Shown in pieces: positions 23,850 through 32,132 of a stretch of 42,338 bases of DNA. The stretch is taken from the NCBI GenBank assembly GCA_017467815.1, contig JAFUKI010000165.1, positions 1-42,338 on the forward strand. Reading direction: 5' to 3'. Both the position numbers and the translations under genes were made by a program. Each line of letters opens with the position of its first letter. Within the stretch, counting starts at the first letter, position 1. Below the pieces are notes generated by a model, which was not told the origin of the DNA, did not search any database, and saw nothing but the letters and a program-made list of their open reading frames with translations. Origin of the DNA: Clostridia bacterium. GTDB lineage: Bacteria; Bacillota; Clostridia; Oscillospirales; CAG-272.

Positions 23850-24920
23850 ATGTTGATTTTTGCTATAGAAAGTTCCTGTGACGAAACAGCGGCGGCAATA
23901 CTGTCCGCAGAGGAGAATGAAAACGGACATTCTCTGAAACTGCTGTCCAATGTGGTTTCGTCCCAGATTGCCATACACGCTCTTTACGGGGGAGTTGTAC
24001 CCGAAATCGCAAGCCGCGCCCATTCTGAGGCGATCTCCGGTGTTGTCGCCCAGGCTTTTGCGGATGCCGGATGCACCCCTGCCGACATCGACGCCGTAGC
24101 CGTAACTTACGCACCGGGACTGATCGGCTCCCTTCTGGTAGGCGTCAGCTTTGCCAAGGCTTTTGCCTCCGTCAATCATCTGCCGCTGATCCCCGTCAAC
24201 CACATCGAAGCCCACGTAGCAGCGGCGTATCTCACCTATCCGGATCTGAAGCCGCCGTATCTGGCTCTGGTGGTGTCCGGTGGACATACATCCCTGTATG
24301 AAGTATCGGATTATAAAACATTCACAGAAATCGGCGGTACCCGTGACGATGCAGCCGGGGAAGCCTTTGATAAAGTAGGTCGTGTCATGGGACTTCCGTA
24401 TCCCGGCGGTGCGGCGATGGACAAACTGGCTGCCGAAGGATTCCGCTTCTACGATCCCAAGCAGAAGAAAGTCCTCCATTTCCCCTCACCGGCAACGCCT
24501 GACGATACGCTGGACTTTTCCTTCAGCGGACTGAAAACTGCTGTCATCAATCATATCCACACGACAAAGCAGCGTATGACTTCAGGCAATGAAGAAGATG
24601 TGGAACTTCCCGAAGAAACCAAAGCGGAGATCGCCGCGGCATTTACCCATTCCGTCACCGAAGGCATTGCCAAAAAACTGGATATGGCACTGTCCGGCGG
24701 AAACTACAATACAGTGGTCATGGCAGGCGGCGTTGCAGCCAATTCCCACCTGCGTGCCAAAGTCGAATCTGTGTGCGGAAAACATAATGTGTCCTTTGCG
24801 GTTCCGCCCCTGTCCCTGTGCGGAGACAATGCGGCAATGACGGCAGCCTGTGGATATCATCTGTACCGCTGCGGTGTACGGGCGGACGCATCCCTGAACG
24901 CTTTTGCCAATCTGGAATAA
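23850..24920 (+). CDS. tsaD: tRNA N6-threonylcarbamoyladenosine transferase
   Basis: The protein has 356 residues, slightly longer than usual. TsaD moves threonylcarbamoyl onto A37 of ANN-decoding tRNAs. It opens IFAIESSCDETAAAI, has the metal site HIEAH at 118-122, VSGGHTSLYEV, and the C-terminal CGDNAAM. The insert near 243-255 (TSGNEEDVELPEET) accounts for the extra length. AGGAG precedes ATG 23850, 9 bp after rimI. The complex partners TsaB and TsaE are presumably elsewhere. Confidence 0.95.
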   Translation: MLIFAIESSCDETAAAILSAEENENGHSLKLLSNVVSSQIAIHALYGGVVPEIASRAHSEAISGVVAQAFADAGCTPADIDAVAVTYAPGLIGSLLVGVSFAKAFASVNHLPLIPVNHIEAHVAAAYLTYPDLKPPYLALVVSGGHTSLYEVSDYKTFTEIGGTRDDAAGEAFDKVGRVMGLPYPGGAAMDKLAAEGFRFYDPKQKKVLHFPSPATPDDTLDFSFSGLKTAVINHIHTTKQRMTSGNEEDVELPEETKAEIAAAFTHSVTEGIAKKLDMALSGGNYNTVVMAGGVAANSHLRAKVESVCGKHNVSFAVPPLSLCGDNAAMTAACGYHLYRCGVRADASLNAFANLE

Positions 24921-24970
24921 ATACTATGTGTTTGCCGGAAAAGCGGTAAGCAGAAACGGAATTATATTGT

Positions 24971-25945
24971 ATGAAAATCACTCCATTATACGAAACCCGC
25001 GTCATTGTTGTACCCGGCAGTGAAGTCATTCCGAAACTGTCCACAGCGACCAGAGAAGAACTGGCTGTTCTGCTGGCAGTTCTGGCGGAACCGGAATTTG
25101 TTCCCGAAGAGCTGGCATCACGGCTGAATATCACGGAAAAGGTTCTCATGGACGCCATATCCATGTGGCAGAGAAGCGGCGTGCTGGCGATCTCCAATGA
25201 GACGGGTGCTGTACAGACTGCCTCTGCTGCAGCCGTGTCGGGAAATGAGAAAAAAGGCAAAACCCCCGTCAGAAATATCAAAACCCGGAAGGAACTGCCC
25301 CATTATTCTGCTTCCGATGCCGCCGACTACCTGGAAAAGCACGCCGAAGTCAAGAATCTGGTAGACTGCTGTCAGAATATCAGCGGCGAAATGTTCAGCA
25401 CGGCGGAAACCGAAATTATTATCGGTATGCACGATTACCTCGCCCTTCCGCCGGATTACATCATGCTCCTGTTCGCCCACGCGAAAAAGACCGGCAAGCG
25501 TTCCGTACGGTACGTAGAGAGCCTGGCAATCCGCTTTTTCGATGAAGGGGTACTGAATTATCAGGAACTGGAAGAACGGCTGAAAACTGTGGAAAAACTG
25601 GATGCAACGGAAGGATTTATCCGAGGGATATTTGGTCTGACAACCCGCGCACTGACTGCCAAGGAAAAGGCAATGGTGGAAAAATGGGTTATAACCATGC
25701 GGTATGAAAAAGAAATCCTCAGACGGGCGTACGAAATTACAGTGGACAATACCGGCAAACCTTCCATCCCCTATGCAAATGCGATTCTGGAAAATTGGTA
25801 CAAGGCAGGACTGAAGACCATAGAAGAAATCGACACAGCACTGGATGAATATAAAAAAGCCCATGAGAGTACACTGGACAACGGCGGCAGCTTTGATACG
25901 GATGATTTCTTTGAAGCAGCCCTGCGCCGTTCCTATGATACATAA
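24971..25945 (+). CDS. DnaD-domain replication initiation protein
   Basis: The protein has 324 residues. An N-terminal winged-helix region near 25-75 (EELASRLNITEKVLMDAISMWQ) is followed by a Lys-rich linker. Two tandem DnaB_2/DnaD-like domains follow, near 125-200 and 210-290; the second ends in SIPYANAILENWYKAG, matching the YxxxIL-W motif of DnaD/DnaB primosome proteins of Firmicutes. These proteins remodel DNA and help load the replicative helicase. It precedes the DnaC-like loader, which fits that role. The ribosome site is modest (GGAA). Confidence 0.88.
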   Translation: MKITPLYETRVIVVPGSEVIPKLSTATREELAVLLAVLAEPEFVPEELASRLNITEKVLMDAISMWQRSGVLAISNETGAVQTASAAAVSGNEKKGKTPVRNIKTRKELPHYSASDAADYLEKHAEVKNLVDCCQNISGEMFSTAETEIIIGMHDYLALPPDYIMLLFAHAKKTGKRSVRYVESLAIRFFDEGVLNYQELEERLKTVEKLDATEGFIRGIFGLTTRALTAKEKAMVEKWVITMRYEKEILRRAYEITVDNTGKPSIPYANAILENWYKAGLKTIEEIDTALDEYKKAHESTLDNGGSFDTDDFFEAALRRSYDT

Positions 25946-25952
25946 AAGGAAA

Positions 25953-26013
25953 TTCGTGTGAAAATACAGTAATCGAAACAGTAAGTATGTAAATAGCACT
26001 TGTTTTACACGAA
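25953..26013. repeat. Long-range inverted repeat between the DnaD-like and loader genes
   Basis: TTCGTGTGAAAA (25953-25964) pairs with TTTTACACGAA (26003-26013) with one bulged base. It may isolate the two genes or regulate read-through into the loader gene. Confidence 0.4.
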
Positions 26014-26020
26014 AAACATA

Positions 26021-26045
26021 AAAATCCCTTGGAAAGCGGGATTTT
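26021..26045 (+). terminator. Weak terminator after the DnaD-like gene
   Basis: AAAATCCC (26021-26028) pairs with GGGATTTT (26038-26045); the T-run is only four long. Some transcription probably continues into the loader gene. Confidence 0.55.
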
Positions 26046-26092
26046 CCATTACTATTTGTTCGTCGCTTAGATGCGGCAGATGGGAGATTGAC

Positions 26093-27067
26093 ATGGCATA
26101 CAGTCGGGAAAACATACAAAAGGTAAAAGCGCTTCTGGCGAAACGCCGTGCGGATAATGTAGCATTGCAGGCACAGCACAGCAGAGAAGCCGCAGCGAAG
26201 ATTCCCGGATTTGCAGCACTGGAAAACGAACTGTCCATGACGGGTACGAAAATCATGAGCGCGGCAATGTCCCATGCTCTCACCGAAGAAAAACTTGCCG
26301 AGATCCGCCTGCAGAACGAACTGCTCCGCCGGAAGAAGGGAGAACTGCTGAAACAGTACGGTTATCCGGAAAATTACGCAGACCTGCAGTATACCTGTGA
26401 AACCTGCTCCGATACCGGATACAACGGTATCAATATGTGCAGCTGTATGCGCCGTGAGCTGGTTCTGGCGGGGTTTGAAAGCTCCGGTCTTTCCGCACTG
26501 ATAAAAAAGCAGAGTTTCGAGACGTTTAGTCTTGACTTTTACAAAAATAATGATAAAATAAGAATGGAACATAATGTGGCTCAGCTGCGCCGTTTTGCGG
26601 AATCCTTTAACGGAACTTCCGGGGAAAGCTGGCTGCTGACAGGCGCAACGGGATTGGGTAAAACCCATATGTCCACCGCTGCCGCCAAATGTATTATTGA
26701 ACGTGGATATGATGTGATCTACGATAATGTACAGGAGATCTTCGCCGTATTTGAAGAAGAACGGTTCAGCGGCGGAGCAGGACTCCAGCACGAGAAGGGA
26801 AGAAGCGTTGAACAGATCCTGGAATGTGATCTGCTGATCATGGACGATCTGGGAACGGAATTCACCAACCAGTTCACCCTTTCCTGCCTGTACAATATCA
26901 TCAATACCCGCATCACACGCAGCAAATCCACAATCATCAATACCAACCTGACCCAAAGCGAATTAAGAAGCCGGTATACGGACCGTATCGCCAGCCGCTT
27001 ATTCGGGGAATATAAACCCCTTTTGTTCACGGGCGTGGATATCAGGGCACAAAAACTGCAAAAGTAA
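26093..27067 (+). CDS. DnaC/DnaI-type helicase loader ATPase
   Basis: The protein has 324 residues. A coiled-coil N-terminal region (to about 95) leads to a Cys cluster at 102, 105, 116 and 118 (CETCSDTG, CSC), a likely zinc site as in DnaI. The AAA+ core has Walker A GATGLGKT at 184-191, Walker B LLIMDDLGTE and an arginine-rich RIASRLFGEYKPL near the end. It loads the replicative helicase onto single-stranded DNA with the DnaD-like protein upstream. The start is ATG 26093 with GGGAG upstream; an earlier in-frame start runs across the terminator and is not used. Confidence 0.92.
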   Translation: MAYSRENIQKVKALLAKRRADNVALQAQHSREAAAKIPGFAALENELSMTGTKIMSAAMSHALTEEKLAEIRLQNELLRRKKGELLKQYGYPENYADLQYTCETCSDTGYNGINMCSCMRRELVLAGFESSGLSALIKKQSFETFSLDFYKNNDKIRMEHNVAQLRRFAESFNGTSGESWLLTGATGLGKTHMSTAAAKCIIERGYDVIYDNVQEIFAVFEEERFSGGAGLQHEKGRSVEQILECDLLIMDDLGTEFTNQFTLSCLYNIINTRITRSKSTIINTNLTQSELRSRYTDRIASRLFGEYKPLLFTGVDIRAQKLQK

Positions 27068-27104
27068 ATTTGCAGAATAATCATTTTCAAAGGAGAAAAT
27101 AAAA

Positions 27105-27965
27105 ATGAAAATTGGTGTAATGGTAGAATCTTTCCGCAGTGATTTCCGCACCGGTGTTGAAAAAGCAGCTGCTCTCGGTGCTGCCGGCATTCAGGCATAC
27201 GCAACTTTCGGTGAACTGGTTCCGGAAAACATGACTCCCGCCAAGATCAAGGAAACCCTGGACATCGTACACTCCCACGGCCTGGTATTTTCCGCGCTGT
27301 GCGGCGACTACGGCTGCGGCTTTGCCAATCCCGAAAAGAATGCGATTTACGTAGAAAAGTCCAAGAGAGTTTTGGATCTCTCCATCGAACTGGGCTGTAA
27401 GATCGTAACGACCCATATCGGTGTTGTTCCGGAAGAAGAAAATGAAAGAAAAGAGATCATGCGCAAAGCGTGCCGTGAGCTGGCTGAGTATGCCGACTCC
27501 GTAGGTGCCGCATTCGCTGTAGAAACCGGTCCCGAAAAGGGTAAGATACTGGGTGAATTCCTGGATTCTCTGGGCGCTCAGGGTGTGCGTGTAAACTTTG
27601 ACCCTGCCAACCTGGTAATGTGCGTAGACGATAGACCGGAAGAAGCTCTGAAGTACCTCGGTAAATACGTAGTACATACCCACGCAAAAGACGGTATCAT
27701 GCTGAAGAAGCGCATCGAAGCTAAGTTGGCTATCGGCGAAGAAGCAAAAGAACATGCTGCTCTTCTGGAAATGGGTCATAAGTACCTGGAACTGCCCCTG
27801 GGCGAAGGTGACGTAAACTTTGACGTATATCTCCCCGCACTGGCAGCAACCGGCTACGACGGATTCCTGACCATTGAACGTGAAGTAGGCGAGACTCCCG
27901 AAAAGGATATCGGCATGGCAGCAGACTTCCTGCGTGAAAAGATCGCGAAATTCAATCTCGGCTGA
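27105..27965 (+). CDS. Sugar phosphate isomerase/epimerase (xylose-isomerase-like TIM barrel)
   Basis: The protein has 286 residues of the AP-endonuclease-2 TIM-barrel type. Strand ends carry likely metal ligands: VTTHIGV, AVETGPEKG (Glu), VNFDPANL (Asp), VHTHAKDG (His and Asp) and LTIERE (Glu). This set is typical of divalent-metal sugar isomerases and epimerases such as the IolE/IolI and tagatose-epimerase groups. The substrate is unknown. Codon choice and a strong AAAGGAG site suggest good expression. It runs directly into the phosphodiesterase gene 14 bp later. Confidence 0.87.
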   Translation: MKIGVMVESFRSDFRTGVEKAAALGAAGIQAYATFGELVPENMTPAKIKETLDIVHSHGLVFSALCGDYGCGFANPEKNAIYVEKSKRVLDLSIELGCKIVTTHIGVVPEEENERKEIMRKACRELAEYADSVGAAFAVETGPEKGKILGEFLDSLGAQGVRVNFDPANLVMCVDDRPEEALKYLGKYVVHTHAKDGIMLKKRIEAKLAIGEEAKEHAALLEMGHKYLELPLGEGDVNFDVYLPALAATGYDGFLTIEREVGETPEKDIGMAADFLREKIAKFNLG

Positions 27966-27979
27966 TCGGGAGATGCTCC

Positions 27980-28519
27980 ATGAAAATATTGATCGCCTCC
28001 GACCTGCACGGTTCTGCCTGCTATACCAGAATGCTGGTGGACAATTTTCTGGCATCCGGTGCGGAACTGCTTGTCCTGCTGGGTGATATCCTGTATCACG
28101 GACCGCGCAACGATCTTCCAAGAGAATATGCGCCGAAAGCTGTGATTGAACTGCTGAATCCTCTGGCAGACAGGATCATCGCCGTGAGAGGAAACTGTGA
28201 ATCCGAAGTGGATCAGATGGTTCTGCAGTTTCCCGTAACTTCCGATTACGGCACGGTCTTTGCGGACGGTATGAAAATGTATCTGTCTCACGGCCACAGA
28301 GAGGTTCCCAAAATGCCCTCCGGCTCGATATATCTGACAGGTCATACCCACGTACCCCTGAAGGAAGATTGGGAAAACGGCTGTGTCCATCTGAATCCGG
28401 GTTCTGTTTCCATCCCTAAGGAGAATAGTCCTCACAGCTTCCTGATGTACGAAAACGGTGTATTCTCCTGGCGCAGAGTCAGAAACAATAAAGAATATAT
28501 GCAGTATGTCATCGGATGA
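27980..28519 (+). CDS. YfcE-like metallophosphodiesterase
   Basis: The protein has 179 residues with every calcineurin-like motif: SDLHG (Asp8, His10), LGDILYHGPRND, RGNCE, SHGHRE and TGHTHVP. YfcE of E. coli hydrolyses phosphodiesters with manganese; its natural substrate is unclear. The ATG at 27980 has GGGAG upstream, and the gene is probably co-transcribed with the sugar isomerase. Confidence 0.9.
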   Translation: MKILIASDLHGSACYTRMLVDNFLASGAELLVLLGDILYHGPRNDLPREYAPKAVIELLNPLADRIIAVRGNCESEVDQMVLQFPVTSDYGTVFADGMKMYLSHGHREVPKMPSGSIYLTGHTHVPLKEDWENGCVHLNPGSVSIPKENSPHSFLMYENGVFSWRRVRNNKEYMQYVIG

Positions 28520-28572
28520 TCGGTATATTGCCTGACCCTGACCACGGAAGCAACATTTATTATGCAGAAAAC

Positions 28573-28613
28573 AATGGGATCATGGTAGAATAGAAATGTT
28601 CCATGATCCCATT
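28573..28613. repeat. Perfect 13-bp inverted repeat ahead of the unclassified glycosidase
   Basis: AATGGGATCATGG (28573-28585) and CCATGATCCCATT (28601-28613) enclose 15 nt that contain a TAGAAT box. No T-run follows on the plus strand. It could be a factor-dependent terminator for the YfcE gene or an operator for the gene starting at 28647. Confidence 0.6.
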
Positions 28614-28646
28614 TCCCAATACGCAAAAGTTACTGAGAGGTAATCC

Positions 28647-30575
28647 ATGTATCTATATTCCATAAACCGACTGCTCAGCGAAAATTTTGACGAAATTGTA
28701 CAGGACGTCAGAGAACAAGTGGAACAAGGCGTTGCTACTGTGCCGTTGTTTCATATGTCTCTCGTACCGGAAGGGAATCCCGTGTACGACAAAGCATCCC
28801 ATATGTGTGAACTGTACGGCAGATTCAGAGATGCACTGAAACCCTACGGCATCAATCCGGGGATCCTGGTCCAATCCAGCCTCGGTCACGGATATGCTCT
28901 TGTCCCCAATCCCTTTCAGAAGTATGTGAATCTGTCGAACGGCAAGGAAATATTCTGCTGCTGCCCCGAGGATCCGGCATATATTGAGCATTTTTCCGGT
29001 GTCATGAAACAGCTTGCCATGGAACACCCGGCAGCTATTATGCTGGACGACGATTTCCGTATGACCGTACGGGATGGCCGCGGATGTGCCTGTCCAAGAC
29101 ATATGAAATTGTTCAATGAACGGACAGGTCTGAATATGACCAGGGAAGAACTTTGGGAATACATAAAATCCCATCCCTACGGCGATCCCATCACAGTGCA
29201 GTATCTGGAAACCCAGACAGGTTCTCTGGTAAAAGCAGCAGCCGCATTCCGCGCAGCTATCGACAGCGTGGATCCGACCATTCAGGGTATCAACTGTACC
29301 AGTGGACCGGAATGTGATTCCGTAATTTATACCAATCCGATTTTTGCCGGCAAGGGCAATCCTACCATTGTACGTGTACCCAATGGCAGCTACGCTCCTT
29401 TTTCCACCCGTTATTTCTCAGGCTGTATTAATATGGGTGCCAGAACCGCCGCAAAATTGAAAAAACACGGCATTGATGTCGTACTGGCAGAAACGGATAC
29501 CATTCCGTGGAACCGTTACGGCAAAAGCGCGCGATATCTTCATGCCCAATTCTCGGCATCCTTGGCGGAAGGTATGCAGGGAGCAAAGCACTGGCTGTCC
29601 AGACCAAGTATCGGCGAACAGGCCAGCGGCAGAGCCTACCGAAAGATTCTGTCTGAACATCGTAAATTCTACGAAAAACTGGCGGAATACGGACAGAATA
29701 TCAAATGGGTCGGTATCAACTCTCTGTCCCTTGAAAAAGGGTATACCGACTATAACCTGCCAGCCTATTATTTTGACTGCAACGAATGGATATCCTATCT
29801 CTTTGACCGTATAGGTATCCCCTTCTACTTCTCTGAGAACATGGAGGGAACCACCTTCGTGAACGACAGGATCATCGAATACCTGACGGACGACCAGATA
29901 GAACAGCTTTTTGAAACGTCTGTATTCTTCGATAATAAGACCGCAGAGGCTGTAATCAGTAGAGGTTTCGGTGATCGACTGGGCATCGACATGACGGACT
30001 GGGATCTTGGAAAAATATCTAATGAAGTATTCGGCGACGTAAAAGGTCCTATCTGTACCAAGCAGAAAAATGCCAAGCGCATCATTGTCAGCGATGATAG
30101 TGTAGAAACCCTTTCCTATAATTTCGTCTTAGAAAACGGTTGCAGAAAACTCCTGTCCCCTGCCGTAACCGTGAAGGAAAACAACGGAAAGTTGGCTGTG
30201 GCATACTGCGGTACCCCAGTGGCGATCTTTGATTATACGGAGGGATTTGCATTCCTGAACGAAACCAGAAAGAAGCAGTTCATATCTCTCCTGAAGCGTG
30301 CCGGCTGTCTGCCCGTGTATTATCCGGGAGACAATGAGATCTGCCTGCGCGCCGGTTACCTGCCGGACGGGAGAATGCTTGTGATGTCCGTCTGTATCGG
30401 TGTGGATCCCATGGATGAATACGATCTGTATCTGGAAAAGAAGCCGTCCTCTATCAGGATCCTGAACAGCGACGGAACGGAAACAGAAGTAGAATGGACA
30501 GAAAAAGAAGACGGGATGTATACGATAAAAGTAAGAGTGGAATGTATGTACCCGGTGGTGCTGCTGGTTGAATGA
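28647..30575 (+). CDS. Large cytoplasmic protein resembling an unclassified glycoside hydrolase
   Basis: The protein has 642 residues, with no signal peptide or transmembrane helix. Several segments look like beta-strand ends of a glycosidase TIM barrel: VPLFHMSLVPEGN, AIMLDDDFRM with three Asp, a Cys pair in CACPRH, VVLAETDTIPWNR with a Glu and Asp, and FYFSENMEG. A C-terminal part from about 480 (NAKRIIVSDDSVET, then VAIFDYTEGFAFLN) looks like a mixed alpha/beta domain. I cannot place it in a numbered GH family. It lies upstream of a LysR regulator and downstream of a sugar isomerase, which supports carbohydrate use. The ATG at 28647 has GAGAGGT upstream. Confidence 0.65.
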   Translation: MYLYSINRLLSENFDEIVQDVREQVEQGVATVPLFHMSLVPEGNPVYDKASHMCELYGRFRDALKPYGINPGILVQSSLGHGYALVPNPFQKYVNLSNGKEIFCCCPEDPAYIEHFSGVMKQLAMEHPAAIMLDDDFRMTVRDGRGCACPRHMKLFNERTGLNMTREELWEYIKSHPYGDPITVQYLETQTGSLVKAAAAFRAAIDSVDPTIQGINCTSGPECDSVIYTNPIFAGKGNPTIVRVPNGSYAPFSTRYFSGCINMGARTAAKLKKHGIDVVLAETDTIPWNRYGKSARYLHAQFSASLAEGMQGAKHWLSRPSIGEQASGRAYRKILSEHRKFYEKLAEYGQNIKWVGINSLSLEKGYTDYNLPAYYFDCNEWISYLFDRIGIPFYFSENMEGTTFVNDRIIEYLTDDQIEQLFETSVFFDNKTAEAVISRGFGDRLGIDMTDWDLGKISNEVFGDVKGPICTKQKNAKRIIVSDDSVETLSYNFVLENGCRKLLSPAVTVKENNGKLAVAYCGTPVAIFDYTEGFAFLNETRKKQFISLLKRAGCLPVYYPGDNEICLRAGYLPDGRMLVMSVCIGVDPMDEYDLYLEKKPSSIRILNSDGTETEVEWTEKEDGMYTIKVRVECMYPVVLLVE

Positions 30576-30637
30576 TCACTGGAACAGGCATGGATTTCGC
30601 CTGTATACCCTATATATATCAATAGGATGAGGACAAA

Positions 30638-31534
30638 ATGATCCGATATATTGCATTCTGTAAAATAGTGGAATACGGGAGTTTCACCAAAGCAGCTGAT
30701 GCCTTGGGCTACACGCAGGCTGCAGTAAGCCAGATGATCCGTTCCCTGGAGAGTGAGTATAAACTGACACTCATGACCCGTACCAGGACCGGCGTACACC
30801 TGACACCAGAAGGTGAGATCCTCTATCCATATATCCAAAAAACGGTGGCAGCCGCCAGATCTCTGCAGGATAAGGCAAGGGAAATTCTGGCAATGGACGC
30901 GGGAGAAATCCGTATCGGCGCCGTATCCAGCGTGTCCCAGCATATGCTCCCCCAGATGATCAAAAAATTCGGGATGGAGTTCCCCCACATCTGCTTCAGG
31001 CTGTATGAGGGGGACTATACCACCATGGGCGACTGGCTTCGCTCCGGCTATGTGGATTTCTGCTTCGCCGACCTCACCGCCATGCACGGTTTTCATACCA
31101 TCGTTCTGGCGAAGGATTCCTTTATGGCGGTTCTGCCGAAAGGACATCCCCTGTCCCGTAATATAGTAGTCCCCTTGACCGCACTGGCATCGGAACCGAT
31201 GATCGTTGCGGAAGAAGGGAATGTGAGTACCGTACTGAACACCCTGTCCTCCATCGGCATCAAACCAAATGTCCAGTATATCGTCCACGACGACAATACC
31301 ATCCTCGCCATGGTGGAACAAGGTCTGGGTTTCAGCATCCTTCCCGCAATGGTTCTGGATAAAACCAACTACAGCTTCACCGCTCTCCCCACAAACCCGG
31401 TGATAGAACGTCAGATCGGCATAGTATATCAGGAAATGGAACAAATGCCCCTCGCCTCCCAGCAATTCCTCCACTTCATGATCGAATCCCCCCACGAATA
31501 TATCACCGGCCATTACAGACATCCGTCCGAATAA
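30638..31534 (+). CDS. LysR-family transcriptional regulator
   Basis: The protein has 298 residues. The N-terminal winged helix-turn-helix (IAFCKIVEYGSFTKAADALG then TQAAVSQMIRSLE) is followed by a standard LysR effector domain (GEIRIGAVSSVSQHMLPQMI, ending in a short tail). Members usually control an adjacent or divergent gene. Here the neighbours run the same way, so the upstream glycosidase-like gene is the likeliest target, but this is inference. The start has GAGG upstream. A small hairpin (ACAGGC at 30584-30589 with GCCTGT at 30599-30604) lies in the 62-bp gap before it. Confidence 0.9.
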   Translation: MIRYIAFCKIVEYGSFTKAADALGYTQAAVSQMIRSLESEYKLTLMTRTRTGVHLTPEGEILYPYIQKTVAAARSLQDKAREILAMDAGEIRIGAVSSVSQHMLPQMIKKFGMEFPHICFRLYEGDYTTMGDWLRSGYVDFCFADLTAMHGFHTIVLAKDSFMAVLPKGHPLSRNIVVPLTALASEPMIVAEEGNVSTVLNTLSSIGIKPNVQYIVHDDNTILAMVEQGLGFSILPAMVLDKTNYSFTALPTNPVIERQIGIVYQEMEQMPLASQQFLHFMIESPHEYITGHYRHPSE

Positions 31535-31567
31535 ATACGGAGAATAACAGGAAAAAAGAAACAAAAA

Positions 31568-31627
31568 AACAACAGACAAAGTGCACCATTCACCCGAATC
31601 ACGCACAAAACTCTGTTGTTTTCTTTT
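31568..31627 (+). terminator. Probable terminator of the LysR gene
   Basis: AACAACAGA (31568-31576) pairs with TCTGTTGTT (31612-31620) across a long loop, with A-run before and TTCTTTTT after. It directly precedes the long-hairpin element. Confidence 0.6.
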
Positions 31628-31630
31628 TAT

Positions 31631-31684
31631 AAAGTTTTTTGAAAAGGGCGCGGGGAAGACTTTTTTCCAAAAAGTTTTCCCCGC
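31631..31684. repeat. Long-hairpin intergenic element, copy 2
   Basis: The lead-in TTTTTTGAAAAG (31635-31646) is followed by a hairpin with arms 31650-31665 and 31669-31684, 16 bp with one G-T and a 3-nt loop. Tip and lead-in match copy 1; the outer stem is GCGGGGAA rather than the longer purine stem of copy 1. It too lies between converging genes. Confidence 0.8.
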
Positions 31685-31711
31685 ATAAAAAATCCTGATT
31701 TCAACAGCCCC

Positions 31712-32035
31712 TCAGGAAGCCAGGTATCTTTCGAGCCAGATGATGCCGAGGTCCATGGCATTGCCGAGACCGTCTTCGATCGCCTGTTTTACGATACGTT
31801 TGTGGGAGGGGAGGGTAGTGTCTGTGTTCATCAACTGTACGACAACCTTGTCGGGTACGGACTGACCCTTGTAATCCTTGGTGGACATGATGATCATCTG
31901 GAGCATATATTTTTCATCCATACTGCCGTAGCAAATGATATTTTCTTCACGTACGAGAGGACGGTTGCGATACATAATAAAGCTGCCGTTCACTGTGGAT
32001 ACAATTTCTTTTTTATCGATATTCTTTTCCGCCAT
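31712..32035 (-). CDS. Small conserved-looking protein of unknown function
   Basis: The protein has 107 residues, with no signal or membrane segment. It mixes strand-like parts (SFIMYRNRPLVREENIICYGS, YMLQMIIMSTKDYKG, KVVVQLMNT) with a helical C-terminus (HKRIVKQAIEDGLGNAMDLGIIWLERYLAS). I do not recognise the family. It is a real gene by its near-consensus promoter, its AAAGGA ribosome site 8 nt before ATG 32035 and codon use like its neighbours. It is monocistronic and ends close to the long-hairpin element. Confidence 0.75.
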   Translation of the reverse strand: MAEKNIDKKEIVSTVNGSFIMYRNRPLVREENIICYGSMDEKYMLQMIIMSTKDYKGQSVPDKVVVQLMNTDTTLPSHKRIVKQAIEDGLGNAMDLGIIWLERYLAS

Positions 32036-32082
32036 ACTATACATCCTTTCAAAACATAATATGAAACACAATACTTAGTAAT

Positions 32083-32111
32083 ATTATACCGTATCGGAAA
32101 AGAATTGTCAA
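32083..32111 (-). promoter_or_regulatory. Promoter of the 107-residue protein
   Basis: TTGACA (32111-32106), 17 bp, TATAAT (32088-32083) on the minus strand, a perfect consensus about 48 bp before the ATG. Confidence 0.9.
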
Positions 32112-32132
32112 TATGAATAAGTCAGAATCGTT

